From: Codonopsis lanceolata
Lineage: Eukaryota > Streptophyta > Magnoliopsida > Asterales > Campanulaceae
Direction of reading: 5' to 3'
NCBI GenBank assembly: GCA_013146195.2
Contig: CM028382.1
Span: 59,100,734-59,164,733, forward strand
Length of the DNA stretch: 64,000 bases
Each line of letters begins with the position of its first letter. Within the stretch, counting starts at the first letter, position 1. This document shows, in pieces, positions 45,468 to 57,723 of the stretch. A program made the translations under genes and the position numbers. The notes beneath the pieces are model-generated. The model did not search any database. It saw only the letters and a program-made list of their open reading frames with translations, and had not been told where the DNA came from.

Positions 45468-48400
45468 TTACGCCTTACGGAAATTGTAAAAACCTATAGC
45501 ATCATGCTGGAGCGCCTTCCGGACCGCCGACGGCAATTGATATATCCTGTTAAATTCACTGGAGACACAGTTATGAGTAGCATTGGCAAGACGATCGGCC
45601 ACTAAATTTTTCTCCCGATAAATATGCTCTAGAATAAAATTACCCATCAAAGAGACACACTGTTGATACTCGTAAATATATTGCCAAGGGCAGTTATAGC
45701 TTCCTTGAATAGCAGAGACTACGACCAAAGAGTCTGATTCAACCACCACATTTGTTAAGTGCAGTTTGTGGCATAACTGTAACCCATCCCGCAGAGCCAT
45801 AAATTCAGCCTTAGTATTAGTTCCCTGTCCATAAGAGTGCAAAAACCCGGCTATGAAGTGCCCATTCGAGTCTCTAATCACCCCACCCCCCGTAGCTAGA
45901 CCACCAACCGAAGAGCCGTCTATGTTGAGCTTAAAACCAGGATTTTTAGGAGCACACCATCTCAGCCATAAACCTTTCTTAATCTTAGGCTGTAAAACCG
46001 ATAAAGCCAACATTTGAAGGCTACGCAATCCCCTAGAAGTCGGAGATGATTTGGGATGAAAGATCTGCATACTATTGCGCAGCCCATGCAGAATCCGATT
46101 ATAAGCCTTGGCAACATCCATGGGCTGGTTGTCATAAAGCGCCGACAAAGATCTCTCTGTCCAAATCGCCCAGCAAGAAAATAATACAGTACCAATCTGA
46201 ACTGCTCCTAACTGAGTTCGCACAGAGGCTCCTTCTAACCAAATCTGAAAAAGGTGATTTATAGAAGCATATATATCAATCTTGTTAAAAGGTAAAGCTA
46301 ACCGGCTCCACAAATCATGAGCAAACTCTGAATCCAGAAAAAGGTGATTAAGCGATTCCCTCTCATGATTTATCTTACAGCAAACGCAACGAGAAACGAT
46401 CGGCACACAACGAGAATGAAGACGGAGGTCGACCGGAATTGCCCCGAACATAAGCTTCCATCCGAACCCACTAATCTTGGTGGGAATCCAATCCTTCCAA
46501 ATCTTATTGGCCCAAAAAAGAATGTCACTTCGCTGCCTGATATGGTCCCAATAAGTTTTGGCATCAAAATCCCCATTAGTTGTTAAACTAAAAACTAACT
46601 TATCCGGAGTATCTTCTTGGAGTCGCACTTGCTGAATCTTGTCATGAAACTGAGAAGGAACAACCTGTAACATCGAAGGCAGCTGATCAAAGGCCTGCTT
46701 AACAGATAAGTTCATATCAATAGGACGTGGGCCTTCAAGTCGAACACCTAGCCAATTGTCGTTCCAAAACGAAACATTCCCCCTGCCCAGCATCCATTGA
46801 CTGAGTTCCATGATGTCGCTAATATGAGAATAAATCGATCGCCAAACGTGTGTCGCACCAACTGACACAATATAGCCATGCACAGTTTTATATTTGGAAC
46901 CGATGAATCGAGCCCATAAACTCTTGCCAACAAGGACACTCCAAGCTAGTTTTGCTTGAAGAGCATTCCAAACTTGAACAAGACTGCGAAGACCCAGGCC
47001 GCCTTCACATGTCGGTCTGCAGATATTACGCCAAGAGACCCAATGAATTCAACTATCACCTGAACTACCCCAAAGGAAATTTGCCATAGCCATTTCAATA
47101 CGATTAAGAACTGTTACAGGGACCTTAATAGCTGCCAAAGAGTATATGGGTATGCTACATAAAACTGACTTGAGAAGAACTATTGCCACCGAAAGATAAG
47201 AGCCTCAATTTCCAACCCTCTATCTTCTTCTTGACCCTGAATTCCAAATCTTCAAAATAACTACGTTTAACCCGTCCCCGAAACAAGGGAAGACCCAAAT
47301 ATTTCATGGGGAAAGATTGATGCTTACAACCCGACGAATTTGCAATGCGATTAATCTTAGCTCGAGAGAACCAAGAAGGAGTATAAAAGCCACTTTTCTG
47401 CAAATTTATACTCTGGCCAGAAGATTGCTCATATATATTTAACAGCCGCCTCAAATGAACAATGGTTTGCTTCCCCGCATTACTGAATACAATCATGTCA
47501 TCGGCGTATAAAAGATGCGATATAAGCATATTACCCCGACCATGAGAGTAAGGAACCAGTCGACCCTCCAAAAAACTCTTATTAAGCGCACGAGAGAATA
47601 TTTCCTGGGCAAGAATAAAAAGGAGAGGCGATAATGGATCACCTTGCCGCACTCCGCAAGACGATTGAAAGAAACCATGGCTGGAGCCATTAATTCTGAT
47701 CGAGTACCATACATTATTAACCAAGCGAGCCACCATATCACAGCATCTATCATCAAATCCAAAAGCACGAAAGGATCGAAGGAGAAAGGGCCATTCTAGC
47801 CGATCATACGCCTTGGACATATCGAATTTAAAAGCAATATTACCTCCCCGCACTTTCTTATCCATCCGTCCAATTAACTCGTGAGCAAGAGCAATATTTT
47901 CATGAATAGCCCGCCCTTGAACAAACCCCTTTCGGGGAGAAATTATGCGTGGTAACGCCACCGTTTCGCGACTACTTTAGAAATAATCTTGCAAGAGAAA
48001 TTGCATAAACTTATAGGACGGAAATCCCCAAAACTCGTTGGATCATTTACTTTCGGAAGTAAAACCATAACTGTAGCTGATAAGCCTTGAGGAAGAGAAG
48101 TGCCGCGAAAAAAATCCTGAACAACCTCCACTACATCGTCCTTAACGATAGACCAACATCCTTGAAAAAAATGTCCCGTAAACCCATCCGGCCCTGGAGC
48201 ACTATCGGCATTAAGATCACAGATGGCATCCCAAATTTCTTCTGGCGACGGCACCATAGACAGCATGTGATTATCCTGGCTATCAATACACTCCTCTATT
48301 CCATCAAATAAAGTAACCTGATCAACTGGAGAAGAGGTAGTTAAGAGATTCGAGAAATAGGACGTTGCAAGATCACCTAAGACATTATTGTCAGTACACC

Positions 48401-49545
48401 ACGAGCGAAGTTTATCGAACCTTATTATGGGCAGATCTCTCCTTAATCGATGCATGAAAAAAAGAAGTATTTCTGTCACCATCATGAAGCCACTTTTCTC
48501 TCGATTTCTGTTGCACAAGATCTTCCTCCTAGCGCAGTAATTGGTCCATCTCCAGTCTGTGTGATCGAAGCTGTTCATTCACTGTATCATCCCATCCGAA
48601 CTGAAGTTGAAATTCGAGGCGGAGAATGCTATCTTGAGTACTACAGATCTTCTTATGCACATGCCCAAAAACCGACCAATTCCAAGTCTTTAGTTCTTTG
48701 CGAAGATACATCAGTTTTTTATGAAGAATCACCATAGGAGAGCCCATAAAACCAGCGACAGGTCTGTTCCATTGCCGCATAACAAAGGGTAGAAAATCTT
48801 TATGTTCCAGCCACATGCGCTGAAATATGAAGACTCCCTTCGGCTTTTGAAACAACTGAAATTCAATCAGAAGAGGAGAGTGATCAGAATACATACAACA
48901 CAAATGTGAAACGCGCAAAGCGGGTAACGATGACTTAAAAAGACCATTCAAAAGAACCCTATCCAACCGCTCCCAGATCCTTCCTCGGCCTTGATGACCA
49001 TTGCACCATGTATATTTACTGCCCTCAAAACCCGCATCCACAAGCCCCGCTTGAATCATCAAATTCGAGAAATCATCCATACTATTGAAGTCATGACCAA
49101 TCCCCCCCAATTTTTCTGAAGAGTGAACAATAGTATTAAAATCGCCTCCTAAAAACCAAGGTTCTGCATTGATTCTAGAAATATCCAACAGCTGACTCCA
49201 AAGCTCCTTTCGCTCTACTCTAGTGCACTTAGCATAAACAAAAGTGGCTAGAATAGAAGGAAAATTATCACCCGATAAATGAACTGTAACATGCTGATTT
49301 GCTGCTCTAAATAACCTAACATAAATCTCATCTGACCATAAAATCCATATATGCTTATTAACAGGGCTATTATGCAAAGAATGACGATATTTTAATTTCT
49401 TAGCAACATTAACAATGCGATCCCCCGCAATTTTCGGTTCTAAAAGAACTACCAAAAAAGGAGAATATTGACGACGAATATTCTTTAAGTAAGATATGGT
49501 CTATTTATTGCCCACACCACGTGCATTCCATATGAATATTGACAT
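45468..49545 (-). pseudogene. LINE ORF2: endonuclease, RT, RNase H (broken)
   Basis: Starts at ATG 49545 (MSIFIWNARGVGNK), the classic start of plant L1 endonucleases, but the next codon is TAG (49501-49503). Endonuclease motifs follow: LLEPKI, WFLGGDFNTIV and SDHSPLLIEF. After a TAG at 48529-48531 and a frameshift near 48430 comes RT: SAPGPDGFTGHFF, DFRPISLCNF, FDMSKAYDRLEW, GVRQGDPLSPLLF and the catalytic YADD (about 47490-47500). Further shifts lie near 47960 and 47150-46890. The last part (46883-45468) has a zinc-binding RVT domain (CVCCKINHE) and a terminal RNase H (LNIDGSSVGG, NTKAEFMALRDGL, VESDSLVVV, NLVADRLAN). The copy could not mobilise itself. Confidence 0.9.
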
Positions 49546-49553
49546 AAAAACAA

Positions 49554-51244
49554 TTAAGATGAAGGTGTTGGAGCTTTTGTAGAAGCTCTAGTCTGTCTTT
49601 TAGAGACTTGAACTTTCTTCAGTCCTTTAACCTTTTTGGCCTTTTTAGTTGCTTTGCGACATTCTTGTCGAAACCCCTCCGTCGACGAATCAGACTTTGG
49701 AAAATCGTGGATGTCATCCATAGAAGCTGATCTGGTAAGCTTTTCTTTTGCCATCTTGACCTTCGGACTAGCTGATTTTGCCAAATGATGTTCATCCAAT
49801 TCACCCACTTCCCGGTCTGCAATGTCATGCAGAGATGCAAACGCATTACTTAAAAAAGGTGCCCGTTCCTCTTTGTTTCCTGTAAAATCTTCCAAAACGT
49901 CTTGGTTACCAACAACATTCTCCTTAACATTATCCTTCTCCTTTCCATCACCCATCGCATTCAACGCTGAAGATACCCCATTCGAAGAAACCGTAGCCCT
50001 AGGACACTCCTTACTATGATTCAATTGATCAGGTTGAACCTCCTCCAAAATAACATTGGTCTGGCTAGGCTGGGAAGCCTAATTTTGCTTCGTCTGCTCA
50101 GATGATACCTTTTCCAACACAACCTTGGTTTGACTAGGTTGAGAAGTCTTTCCATCCCCTTGAACTTTAGAAATTCCCGCCTTTAAATTCGTATCATCAG
50201 TTATATCAATAACTTCAGGATCACAACTCTTCCCTTGAGAGTTCTTGGCATGAGATACTGAGGCTGCGTCTACTCGTTTGCCAACAGGTTTCCATGTGGT
50301 CTGCGGTCCTTCCTTCATGGTAGGAATTGATTGATCCTTAGCAACATCCTTTGTATTCTCTTGAACGTTAGCAGCGTGACCATTATTGAATCCAGGAGTC
50401 TTAGGAACAAAGCGATTTTTCTTACGACATTCCTGCGCAACATGTCCCAATAATCCACAACCCGTACAATACGCAATATTGCCTTCAAATTCAATAGGCT
50501 GCCAAAAACCCTGATCCTTTGACGTCCCAATCCATATGCGATCTGGAAGAGTTTCTGAAACATCCATCTCGATACAGATACGGGCATACATGGGGTGCGA
50601 TAAGGAGAGGGTTGTGTCATCGACACGAAGAAACTGTCCCAGAGAGTTCCCTATCCTATTAAGGTAGGAGGCATTAAAAAAAGATAGCGGAAGATGATGT
50701 AGTCGAGCCCACACAGCAACCCTAGGATTGTCTCTCTTGAAACCGAAATCGGGTGTCCACTGAAACGATCGATACATGCAACTCTCGATCATGTGCGATT
50801 CCTTGGACAAGGCACGTGTTAAATCCTCCTTGGACGCCAAATGAACCATAACATGCCGTGGATCAAGCAAACCTACCACCGCGGGGCCAATGAGTTTCCA
50901 AGACTTGGATATATGATTCTTGATAACCTGAAGCGATGGTCGACCCGACGAGAATTTCAATACAATAGTGTTCTCAAACTGATGTTCTGCCGCCTCAATT
51001 TCCAACGGGGTAAATAAACAAGCGGGCTCATTGAGGATCTTGGAAGGAGGGCGGGGAGGCAAGGCGATAGGAGGGAGAACATTAACTCGGTTAGGTTAGG
51101 TTGGCTTCGGCTTAAGCCGGCCGCATAAGAGATCGGATTTTTAGGTACGGATTGGGACGTATCATTCACGGCAGCATGAGGCGTAGCACCAGATCCGACT
51201 GTTGTCTTACCAGACCCGTCCGGCGGCTTAGCAGCCGGATCCAT
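49554..51244 (-). pseudogene. LINE ORF1: DUF4283 and CCHC RNA-binding protein (broken)
   Basis: ORF1 of plant L1 elements binds the element RNA. The start ATG 51244 gives MDPAAKPPDGSGKTTVG. The frame shifts near 51090-51110, after which a DUF4283-type domain follows (VLKFSSGRPSLQVIKNHISK, WARLHHLPLSFFN, IGNSLGQFL) and then a zinc knuckle CTGCGLLGHVAQEC (about 50430-50470). A TAG at 50079-50081 breaks the charged, Lys-rich tail, which otherwise stays open to 49554, nine bases before ORF2 starts. Confidence 0.85.
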
Positions 51245-51346
51245 GCAAGAAGGCGAAACCCTAACGAGGGAAAAAGGAACAAACACTAGAGAGAGAAAGT
51301 CTCAAGCCCTAGAGAGAGGAAGTCCAACTTCCTCATTACTTGCTTT

Positions 51347-51360
51347 CTATTGATCCTGTT
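51347..51360. other. Right target duplication of the inner LINE (imperfect)
   Basis: CTATTGATCCTGTT, partner of 45280-45293. The copia coding sequence resumes directly after it at GCTAGACTAGAAGC. Confidence 0.7.
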
Positions 51361-52620
51361 GCTAGACTAGAAGCAATCAGAATCTTTCTAGCCTATGCCT
51401 CGTTCATGGACTTCAAAGTGTATCCGATGGATGTTAAGAGTGCCTTTCTGAATGGTGATCTTCAAGAAAGCGTATACGTGGAAGCGACCTCCAGATTTGT
51501 CATTTCGCATAAGCCGGATCACGTCTACCGACTCAAGAAAGCTCTCTACGGCCTAAAGCAAGCTCCTAGAGCTTGGTATGAAACTCTATCCAAGTTCTTA
51601 ATTGAACAAGGATTCGTGAGAGGAAAAATCGACACTACTTTATTCATCCTCAAGCACAAAGGCCATTCTCTTCTGGTACAAATCTATGTGGACGACATCA
51701 TCTTTGGATCAACTAACCAAAGCCTATGTAAAAGATTCGAGAAGCTGATGCAAAGCAAGTTCGAGATGAGCATGATGGGTGAACTTACCTATTTTCTAGG
51801 ATCTGAGATACAACGGACTTGAGACGGAATCTTCATCACCAAACCAAATATGCAAAGGAGCTAATCAAGAAGTTTGGTCTTGATTCAGCCAAAGGATTTG
51901 AAACTCCAATGTCTACCAATTGCCATCTTGACAAAGATGAAAAGAGAAAGCAAGAGAACATGACCAAGTACCGAGGAATCATAGGTTCACTTCTTTACCT
52001 TACTGCTAGTAGACGACATTATGTTTCTTTGTTTGTGTTTGTGCTAGATTTCAGGCGAGATCCAAAGGAGTCACATTTGCTTTGCGCCAAACGTATCATC
52101 ATATATGTTTCAAAAACAACAAATCTAGGCATCGGTATTCAAAATCCAACAACTTCAATCTAGTTGGATACTCGGATGCAGATTATGACGCAAAGTGAGC
52201 GAGAAGAAGCACCAGTGGGACTTGTCAATTTCTTGGAAACAGACTTGTCTCATGGTCTTGCAAGAAACAAGGATCGTGGCAAACTCAACCACATAATAGC
52301 GAGAATACATTGCCGCAAGTTGCTCTCAAGCTATGGATGAAGCAACAACTAGTGGACTACAACATCAAGACCGAAACCGCCCAATCATGTGTGACAACAC
52401 ATCGCCTATCTCGCCTCTCCAAAAATCCGATGATGCATTCAAAGACAAAGCACATTGATATTCGTTATCATTTTCTCAAAGATCATGTGGAAAAAGGTAA
52501 CATCGATGCGAATATGTTCCAACTGAGCATCAATTGGCAGACATTCTCACAAAATCACTGGATGCCACAAGGTTTGCTTATTTAAGGAGAAATCTTGGTA
52601 TGATTGATCCTACTGCTTAA
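51361..52620 (+). pseudogene. Copia RT (continued) and RNase H (broken)
   Basis: Continues the RT cut by the LINE: ARLEAIRIFLAYASFMDFKV, MDVKSAFLNGDLQE, LYGLKQAPRAWYE and the catalytic YVDD in LVQIYVDDIIFGSTN (about 51690). A TGA at 51820-51822 (Gly expected before DGIF) and frameshifts follow. RNase H is recognisable by SLLYLTASR, VGYSDADY-like sequence near 52165-52190, LWMKQQLVDYNI, and SKTKHIDIRYHFLKDHVEKG. The end is near 52620. Confidence 0.88.
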
Positions 52621-52898
52621 TTTTAATATTTTGTTAATGTTTCTTTCATACCGGTAGACCCAGTTTTAGACTAATCGGAAGACGTAAGTTCTCCTTTACC
52701 GGAAGACCTAAAGGTTAGTACTCTTACTTAGTCTACTGTTTGCTAAAGAGGTTTCTAAAGCAATTAAGTGGGTCAAGGATAAAATTTTGGTACTTAAGAA
52801 AATATCTTAAGTTCCCGCTTTTTCAAAACTGATATTTTCTCGCCTTTAAATAGTCCTTGAACCGTCATTTGCAAACTTTACGAAACCCTTTGAACATA

Positions 52899-52941
<43 letters not shown>

Positions 52942-52999
52942 ACTACTTTCTGCAAATTCAAGTTCTTCTTCTTGTCTCTTCTTCTTCTCATCATCAACA
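52621..52999 (+). other. Spacer and leader of the env-like gene
   Basis: No coding signal. Contains a promoter-like GCCTTTAAATAG (52841-52852) and a (CT)17 array at 52904-52936 before the ATG at 53000. A separate promoter for the env-like gene is possible but unproved. Confidence 0.4.
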
Positions 53000-55900
53000 A
53001 TGGTACGCTTCTCTCTACTCTACTCGAAATTTTCTATGTACTGTTCTGCATTTCATTATCAACCTAAAATCCTTTTGGAATTCAAACGGTCACTTTCCGA
53101 GTTTATTCAGTGATTCGCCATTGTTGTTCTTACAAACTTGAATTCTAACAGTCGTTTTTGTTTATTCATTGTTTATTCTTATGAAAACTTCTGTTATGCA
53201 TTTCTCGAGTGTGGTTTCTCTAAACATTCTAGGGTTTCAAGTTTTTGCTTCGAAAATTTCAATTATTTTAGAAAACTTTGAAATTCCTACTTGTTTAGAT
53301 GTCTAGATGAAAAGCCCTAATTTTAATTTTGCTTTTCTTTCAGGCAAGAACTTCAAAATCTAAGCGCGACAATGGAAGGCTTTGACCCGCTGTCATTCCT
53401 CCCAATTCGAATATCAACCTTCCAGGATACCCCATCTATCCCGCCTCTCATGACATTATTGTCGCTTTGGACCCGGCTATATATTCCGGCATGTGTATTG
53501 ACCTTCACCAATCAACTCCATAGCGCCGGCGTCAAAGCTGCGAGGATATGGACGCCTCTAGGATTCTCGCCTCTTCTACCTCAACGACAAAACTACAAGA
53601 TCTTCTGGCGTAAGAATTTTATCAAAGAATGGAGCTCATGAACCAGACTGCTCTTCGTGGGTGGATTCGAGGCCGTCCCATCTCTGTCACCGCTAAATCT
53701 ATTTCCACCATCATCGGCGTGCATTACGGTGGAGCTCTTTCAGCAACCATGGCTGAGGCTTTACATGCCCGGAAGCCATGAGGGAGTAGACACCCTCGAG
53801 CCTCAAGGAAAATGCTCAAATTTGTTCCCTCTTGACGCCTATTGCACCACCACCTTTTAGACAAGGGGCTCCTATTCAAGAGTGGAGCTCATGACATGTT
53901 TACTGGCCAACAGATCAACGACCCGATCTTTGTATTTCTACGCCTACGCCTCAACTGGGGCTCATCATTTTTGACGAGCTAAAGCAGTGGGTGGAGAAAG
54001 CTAAGAACCACCCCACTTGCAAACGCCCCTTCGTCAGGCTGATCAATGCCCTTTTGAGGGATGATGCAATCATCAACTCTTCTTTGAAAGAAGATGAGTT
54101 GTTTACAGTGGCCAAGGAGAAGCAACTCACAGCCTCGTTTTTCAGTAAATACACTGAATACGAGAACAAGCGACGACTGCAGAAAGGTCTACCGCCTGTC
54201 TCTCTTGACAAAGTGGCCAAGCCTGCACCGATCTTGGTCACCCGCTTCAACATGGAAGCACATGAAGCGGCGAGCAGGACCTACAAAAAGGCCTCTGCAA
54301 AATTTGACGATCAAGTGGCCACGGACCTCCATCTAAAGGCCAAAGGCTCGGCCGATGAGGCGAGCAAGCGCTAAGGTCCGAATAGCGCCTGGGCAAAGCC
54401 AAGAAAACAAGGCCGGAAGTGGCACCTCCAACTGAAGAGGAGCAGGCCAAATGGATCAGAAAGGAGATGAAGGAAGGCCAGAAGAAGAAGGCACCAGGCC
54501 AATCCAGCCATTCCTCTCCTCCATCTACCCAAGCTAAGCCATCCTCTCAGCCACCTACCCAATCCAGCCAACCACCCTCACCATCTCCTGCCCCCATTCC
54601 CAAACCAAAACGAAGGAAACTTTGTAAAACCTTTGAAGACCAGCCACCGGCAGTCCCTCCAACCTCTACCGATGAAGCAGCTGAGTCTCCTATTCAGCCG
54701 CTGAGAAAGAAAAGGAGAGCTACCGGTCCCCAACCCTCTACCGCCAGCCAACCAACTACCTCTACCGACGCCCAACACTCAACTGTCAACCCTTCATCTA
54801 TACCATCTACCGACGCCCAACCAACTACCGACGCCCAAACCTTACCTGTCAACGCTTCATCTATACCTATCAACCCTTCATCTATTCCTCCTGAGTCATC
54901 TACTCAGAGGAATTCACCACCTCCGGAGGAGTCTATCCCTCAGGAGGAGCCTCAAAATCAGGAGGAGCCAGCCAGAACCCCAACTCCTCCTCCTCCTTCA
55001 CCCTTTAACTACTCACCTGACCCATCCACACCCTCCTCACCACCCCAATCCCAACCAACTTCCTCAACCACACCACAGCCTTTAGACCCTGCTGCTGCCA
55101 AGTTCCTCTTCGAACTTTCGTCAGTAGCAGATCTCTTCACCCCTACTCATCAACCTCCTCAACCTTCTCAACCTCCTCAACCTTCCCTTCAAAAACCAAA
55201 ATCCCTCTTCTACCCTGCCCCTTCTTTCTGGTTCTCTACCGAACCCATTCCCCAATCCTCCCACATCAGTGAAAATTCTGACACTGATATGGGCTGATTC
55301 CCCACCAACCCCTCCTCCACCCTCCCTATAACCCTATCCTCTTCCACCAAAACCATACCAACCCAAGACTCATCCTTCTTCGCCTCCGAACTCCCCATCT
55401 CCAACCCCATCGGGCTGCAGACTCTGCCTCTGCCGACACCATTCACATTGGCCAAGCATCTACTTCCCATCAGCCAGCCAATGATGAAGTTTTGACCCGG
55501 CTAGATGCCATCTACCAGCGGCTAGGCGAGCTCACTAGCATATCTACCGCTACCGCTGAAGTAGCCACTGCAGCAGCCAAGGCCAACGACCGAACTGCCA
55601 CTAATCTTCGACAATTTCAAGAGGATGTCTGGACTCGTTTTGGACAGATGCGGCACGACTTCACCGATGTCAAGATCAACATCGAAGCTCAACGAGATGA
55701 AGGTTGCCGTATCATCAGCTCCATTTTCTACGAGTTATTCCACGCCATCACTCTTTATCTCGACCACGGTCGTACTCCCATTATGGAACTCAACAACCTT
55801 GCTCGCAACTCTGCTCACGATGTTATGAATGCCAATCGTGATCGTGATCTGGCCATCACGGAGGAGAAGCAAATGAGGTCTATCAACAGAATGCTGATGG

Positions 55901-56061
55901 AAGAGAACAGCCGTCTTCGTGAAGAACTGGACTACCGTTCTCGTTCCACCAGACCTCCGACTGATGCAGATGACGATTACCAACGAAGAATGGAAGAGCT
56001 AGAGCGAGAAAGAAGAGAAAAGGAGGCTGCAGACAAAGGCAAAGGGAAAAGACCTTGGTAG
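53000..56061 (+). pseudogene. Copia env-like gene with 5' intron (broken)
   Basis: SIRE-type elements carry an extra gene after pol whose product is called env-like from its place; its function is not known. The ATG at 53000 is followed at once by GTACGC, and a pyrimidine tract with CAG ends at 53343. Splicing joins ATG to GCAAGAACTTCAAAATCTAAG and gives MARTSKSKRDN. After frameshifts come LDPAIYSGMCIDLHQ, RGRPISVTAKSISTIIG, a charged part (53991-54374), a Pro/Ser/Thr-rich part with TDAQ and NPSSIP repeats (54419-55297), and a C-terminal coiled-coil part (55492-56061; LDAIYQRLGELTSIST, then EEKQMRSINRMLMEENSRLR). No clear signal peptide or membrane segment is seen. Stops near 53385, 53640, 54374 and 55297 break it. 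Confidence 0.75.
53003..53343 (+). other. Inferred intron in the env-like gene
   Basis: GT directly after the start ATG and a TTTTCTTTCAG acceptor; the exon after it gives MARTSKSKRD, a sensible basic start, only when spliced. Confidence 0.55.
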
Positions 56062-56446
56062 CTTATGTATCTTTTCTTCCCTTTCCTTTGTATTTTTCTT
56101 ATTTTTGAAAACTCTGTTGAATGTAAACATCTTGTTTATAAATACAGATGATTACTTGCCTTTTCAAAAATTATATTGTTTAAATTCTTGCTACTTTATT
56201 GTTTAGTTTAATTAGAATTTAAACATTCAGTTTAAATGTATTTAAACTGCTGCTAATCTGTGTGCTGTTCTTTGACTCTCTTATTCTTGTATGCACTTAG
56301 ATTAGTCCCTTGCATTTGAGGTGTTATTCTGTTTAATAGAGGCATGTCTTCCGATTACTTAATATATAAAACTTTCTAAGACATGTTATTTTCTATCAAA
56401 TAGTTTGTTTTAAAGCCCTCATTTGTAGTAATGATGACCAGATATA
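56062..56446 (+). other. Copia 3' untranslated region
   Basis: AT-rich, no coding frame, between the env-like gene and the polypurine tract. Confidence 0.6.
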
Positions 56447-56459
56447 AATAGGAGGAAAT
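56447..56459 (+). other. Copia polypurine tract
   Basis: AAATAGGAGGAAA(T) directly before the TGTTG start of the 3' LTR; primer site for second-strand synthesis. Confidence 0.8.
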
Positions 56460-57718
56460 TGTTGATTCTTATGTTAAATTTATATCTGATCAGTACATTA
56501 CATTAGTTTTATACTTCAGTGGCTAATCGGGCTGCGTATCGATTAGCGTGGCAACTGTGTATAGAACTTTGCCTTGTATAGTTTTTGTAGGACTTTTCAG
56601 GTTCAACGGAAGACTCCTTCTCGCCTTCACCGAAGACACGCTCAAAGCTTAAGATCGGTAGACCTCGTGTCCTGATGCGCTTCAACGTGTCCTCTCCAGC
56701 AAAAAGCTAGCTGGATTAATTCAAACTTATTCCCATATATTATTTGAATTAATCCAAGTCATTCCCTGACATGTCAAGTCGCCGAAAGCAACTTTCCGAA
56801 AAGCAGGAATACTTTTCGTCTGAAAGCGAAAAAGCGCCCCTACTTTCTGCTACATCTCTTAGATCTGACACCAAATCGCCCACCTATTTTAAGATCTCAG
56901 AAATGATTATCTGCTCTAGATAACTGGGAAGAAGAAAATCCTTGACTGACAGCCCCATGCATTTAATGCATTTATGAATAGAGTTGTTGAAGTCTTCGTC
57001 CTCTCCAACAGACTCTTTTGAAATGCACCTGCTATTAATACTGCCATTGAAGATCGAAACAGGACAAATGCATGTAATCAATCGAACACTTAAGAATTTC
57101 TCTCGAAACTTCATAACTCCAAGTCTTTCACCAAGCATTCAATAGATCCTTAACAGATCTAGAAGTCCTCGTCGACAATAAGAAGCTGCTCATCAACATT
57201 TATTGCTTTATTCTTCTTGTTGTTAACTTCCATTAACTATACTTCTGCACGAATTAAATATCTTGTTTTTACAGATATTTAATTCCCTAGACCCAAACAC
57301 AAGTCAATATTTTGTACACGATCCATTAGGGATATTCTTTGTAATTGATCTAAGTGGAAAACATAGTGCACAATTTAAATCCAAGGTTGACTGCCTTGGT
57401 GGTGGACGTAACACTCATTATAGTGTGAACCATCCCAAAATACTTGTGTTATTTCCTACTGTCTGTCTATTACTTGAACTACTTAGTTTCATTGTTTATA
57501 TTATCCATTTCACAGTAACTTAAGTAATCTGTAAAAGGTCTACCGGTAGTCCTTATCGGCAGACCTGGAACAATTTTCTTGAAGGTCTTCCGCTACTTGA
57601 TTCTTTTCATAGATTGCAAGTAACTTTCAAGGAACTTACTTAAAAGTTTTTAAAGTGTAAATAAGCTATTCAACCCCCCCCCCCTTCTAGCTTATTATTG
57701 TGCTCATTGGGACCCACA
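56460..57718 (+). mobile_element. Copia 3' LTR (1259 bp)
   Basis: Starts TGTTGATTC and ends GGGACCCACA, followed by ATGGG (57719-57723). The terminal CA is intact here, unlike the 5' LTR. A short frame inside (57263-57523) is also open in the 5' LTR but is judged non-coding. Confidence 0.95.
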
Positions 57719-57723
57719 ATGGG
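57719..57723. other. Right target duplication of the copia element (ATGGG)
   Basis: Same five bases as 39652-39656. Confidence 0.92.

Larger units (their letters stand above)
45294..51346 (-). mobile_element. Full-length L1-type LINE inside the copia RT
   Basis: A minus-strand LINE with its poly(A) seen as T up to 45305, a 3' untranslated part sharing GAGGGGGACAACCAGCCTTA with the LINE at 1564, ORF2 (45468-49545), ORF1 (49554-51244) and a short 5' leader with CTCTCTCTAG repeats (51245-51346). Flanked by an imperfect 14-base target duplication. It splits the copia codons between FAPV and ARLEAIRI. Complete in length but broken by stops and frameshifts. Confidence 0.93.
39657..57718 (+). mobile_element. 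SIRE-like Ty1/copia element with env-like region
   Basis: A plus-strand element with two LTRs (39657-40930 and 56460-57718), ATGGG target duplication, initiator-Met primer site, gag, protease, integrase, RT, RNase H, then a 3.8-kb 3' region with an env-like gene and a polypurine tract. Protease-integrase-RT order defines copia; the long CCHC-gag with a coiled C-terminus and the env-like gene with its own intron point to the SIRE/Maximus lineage. It sits in the Ogre gag and is itself split by a LINE (45294-51346). Without the LINE it is about 12 kb. LTR indels and many stops show it is not recent. Confidence 0.92.

Noticed and set aside
54419..55297. Pro/Ser/Thr-rich frame as a host extensin-like or mucin-like gene
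   Set aside because: It lies between copia pol and the polypurine tract in the right strand and continues the env-like region, so it belongs to the element.
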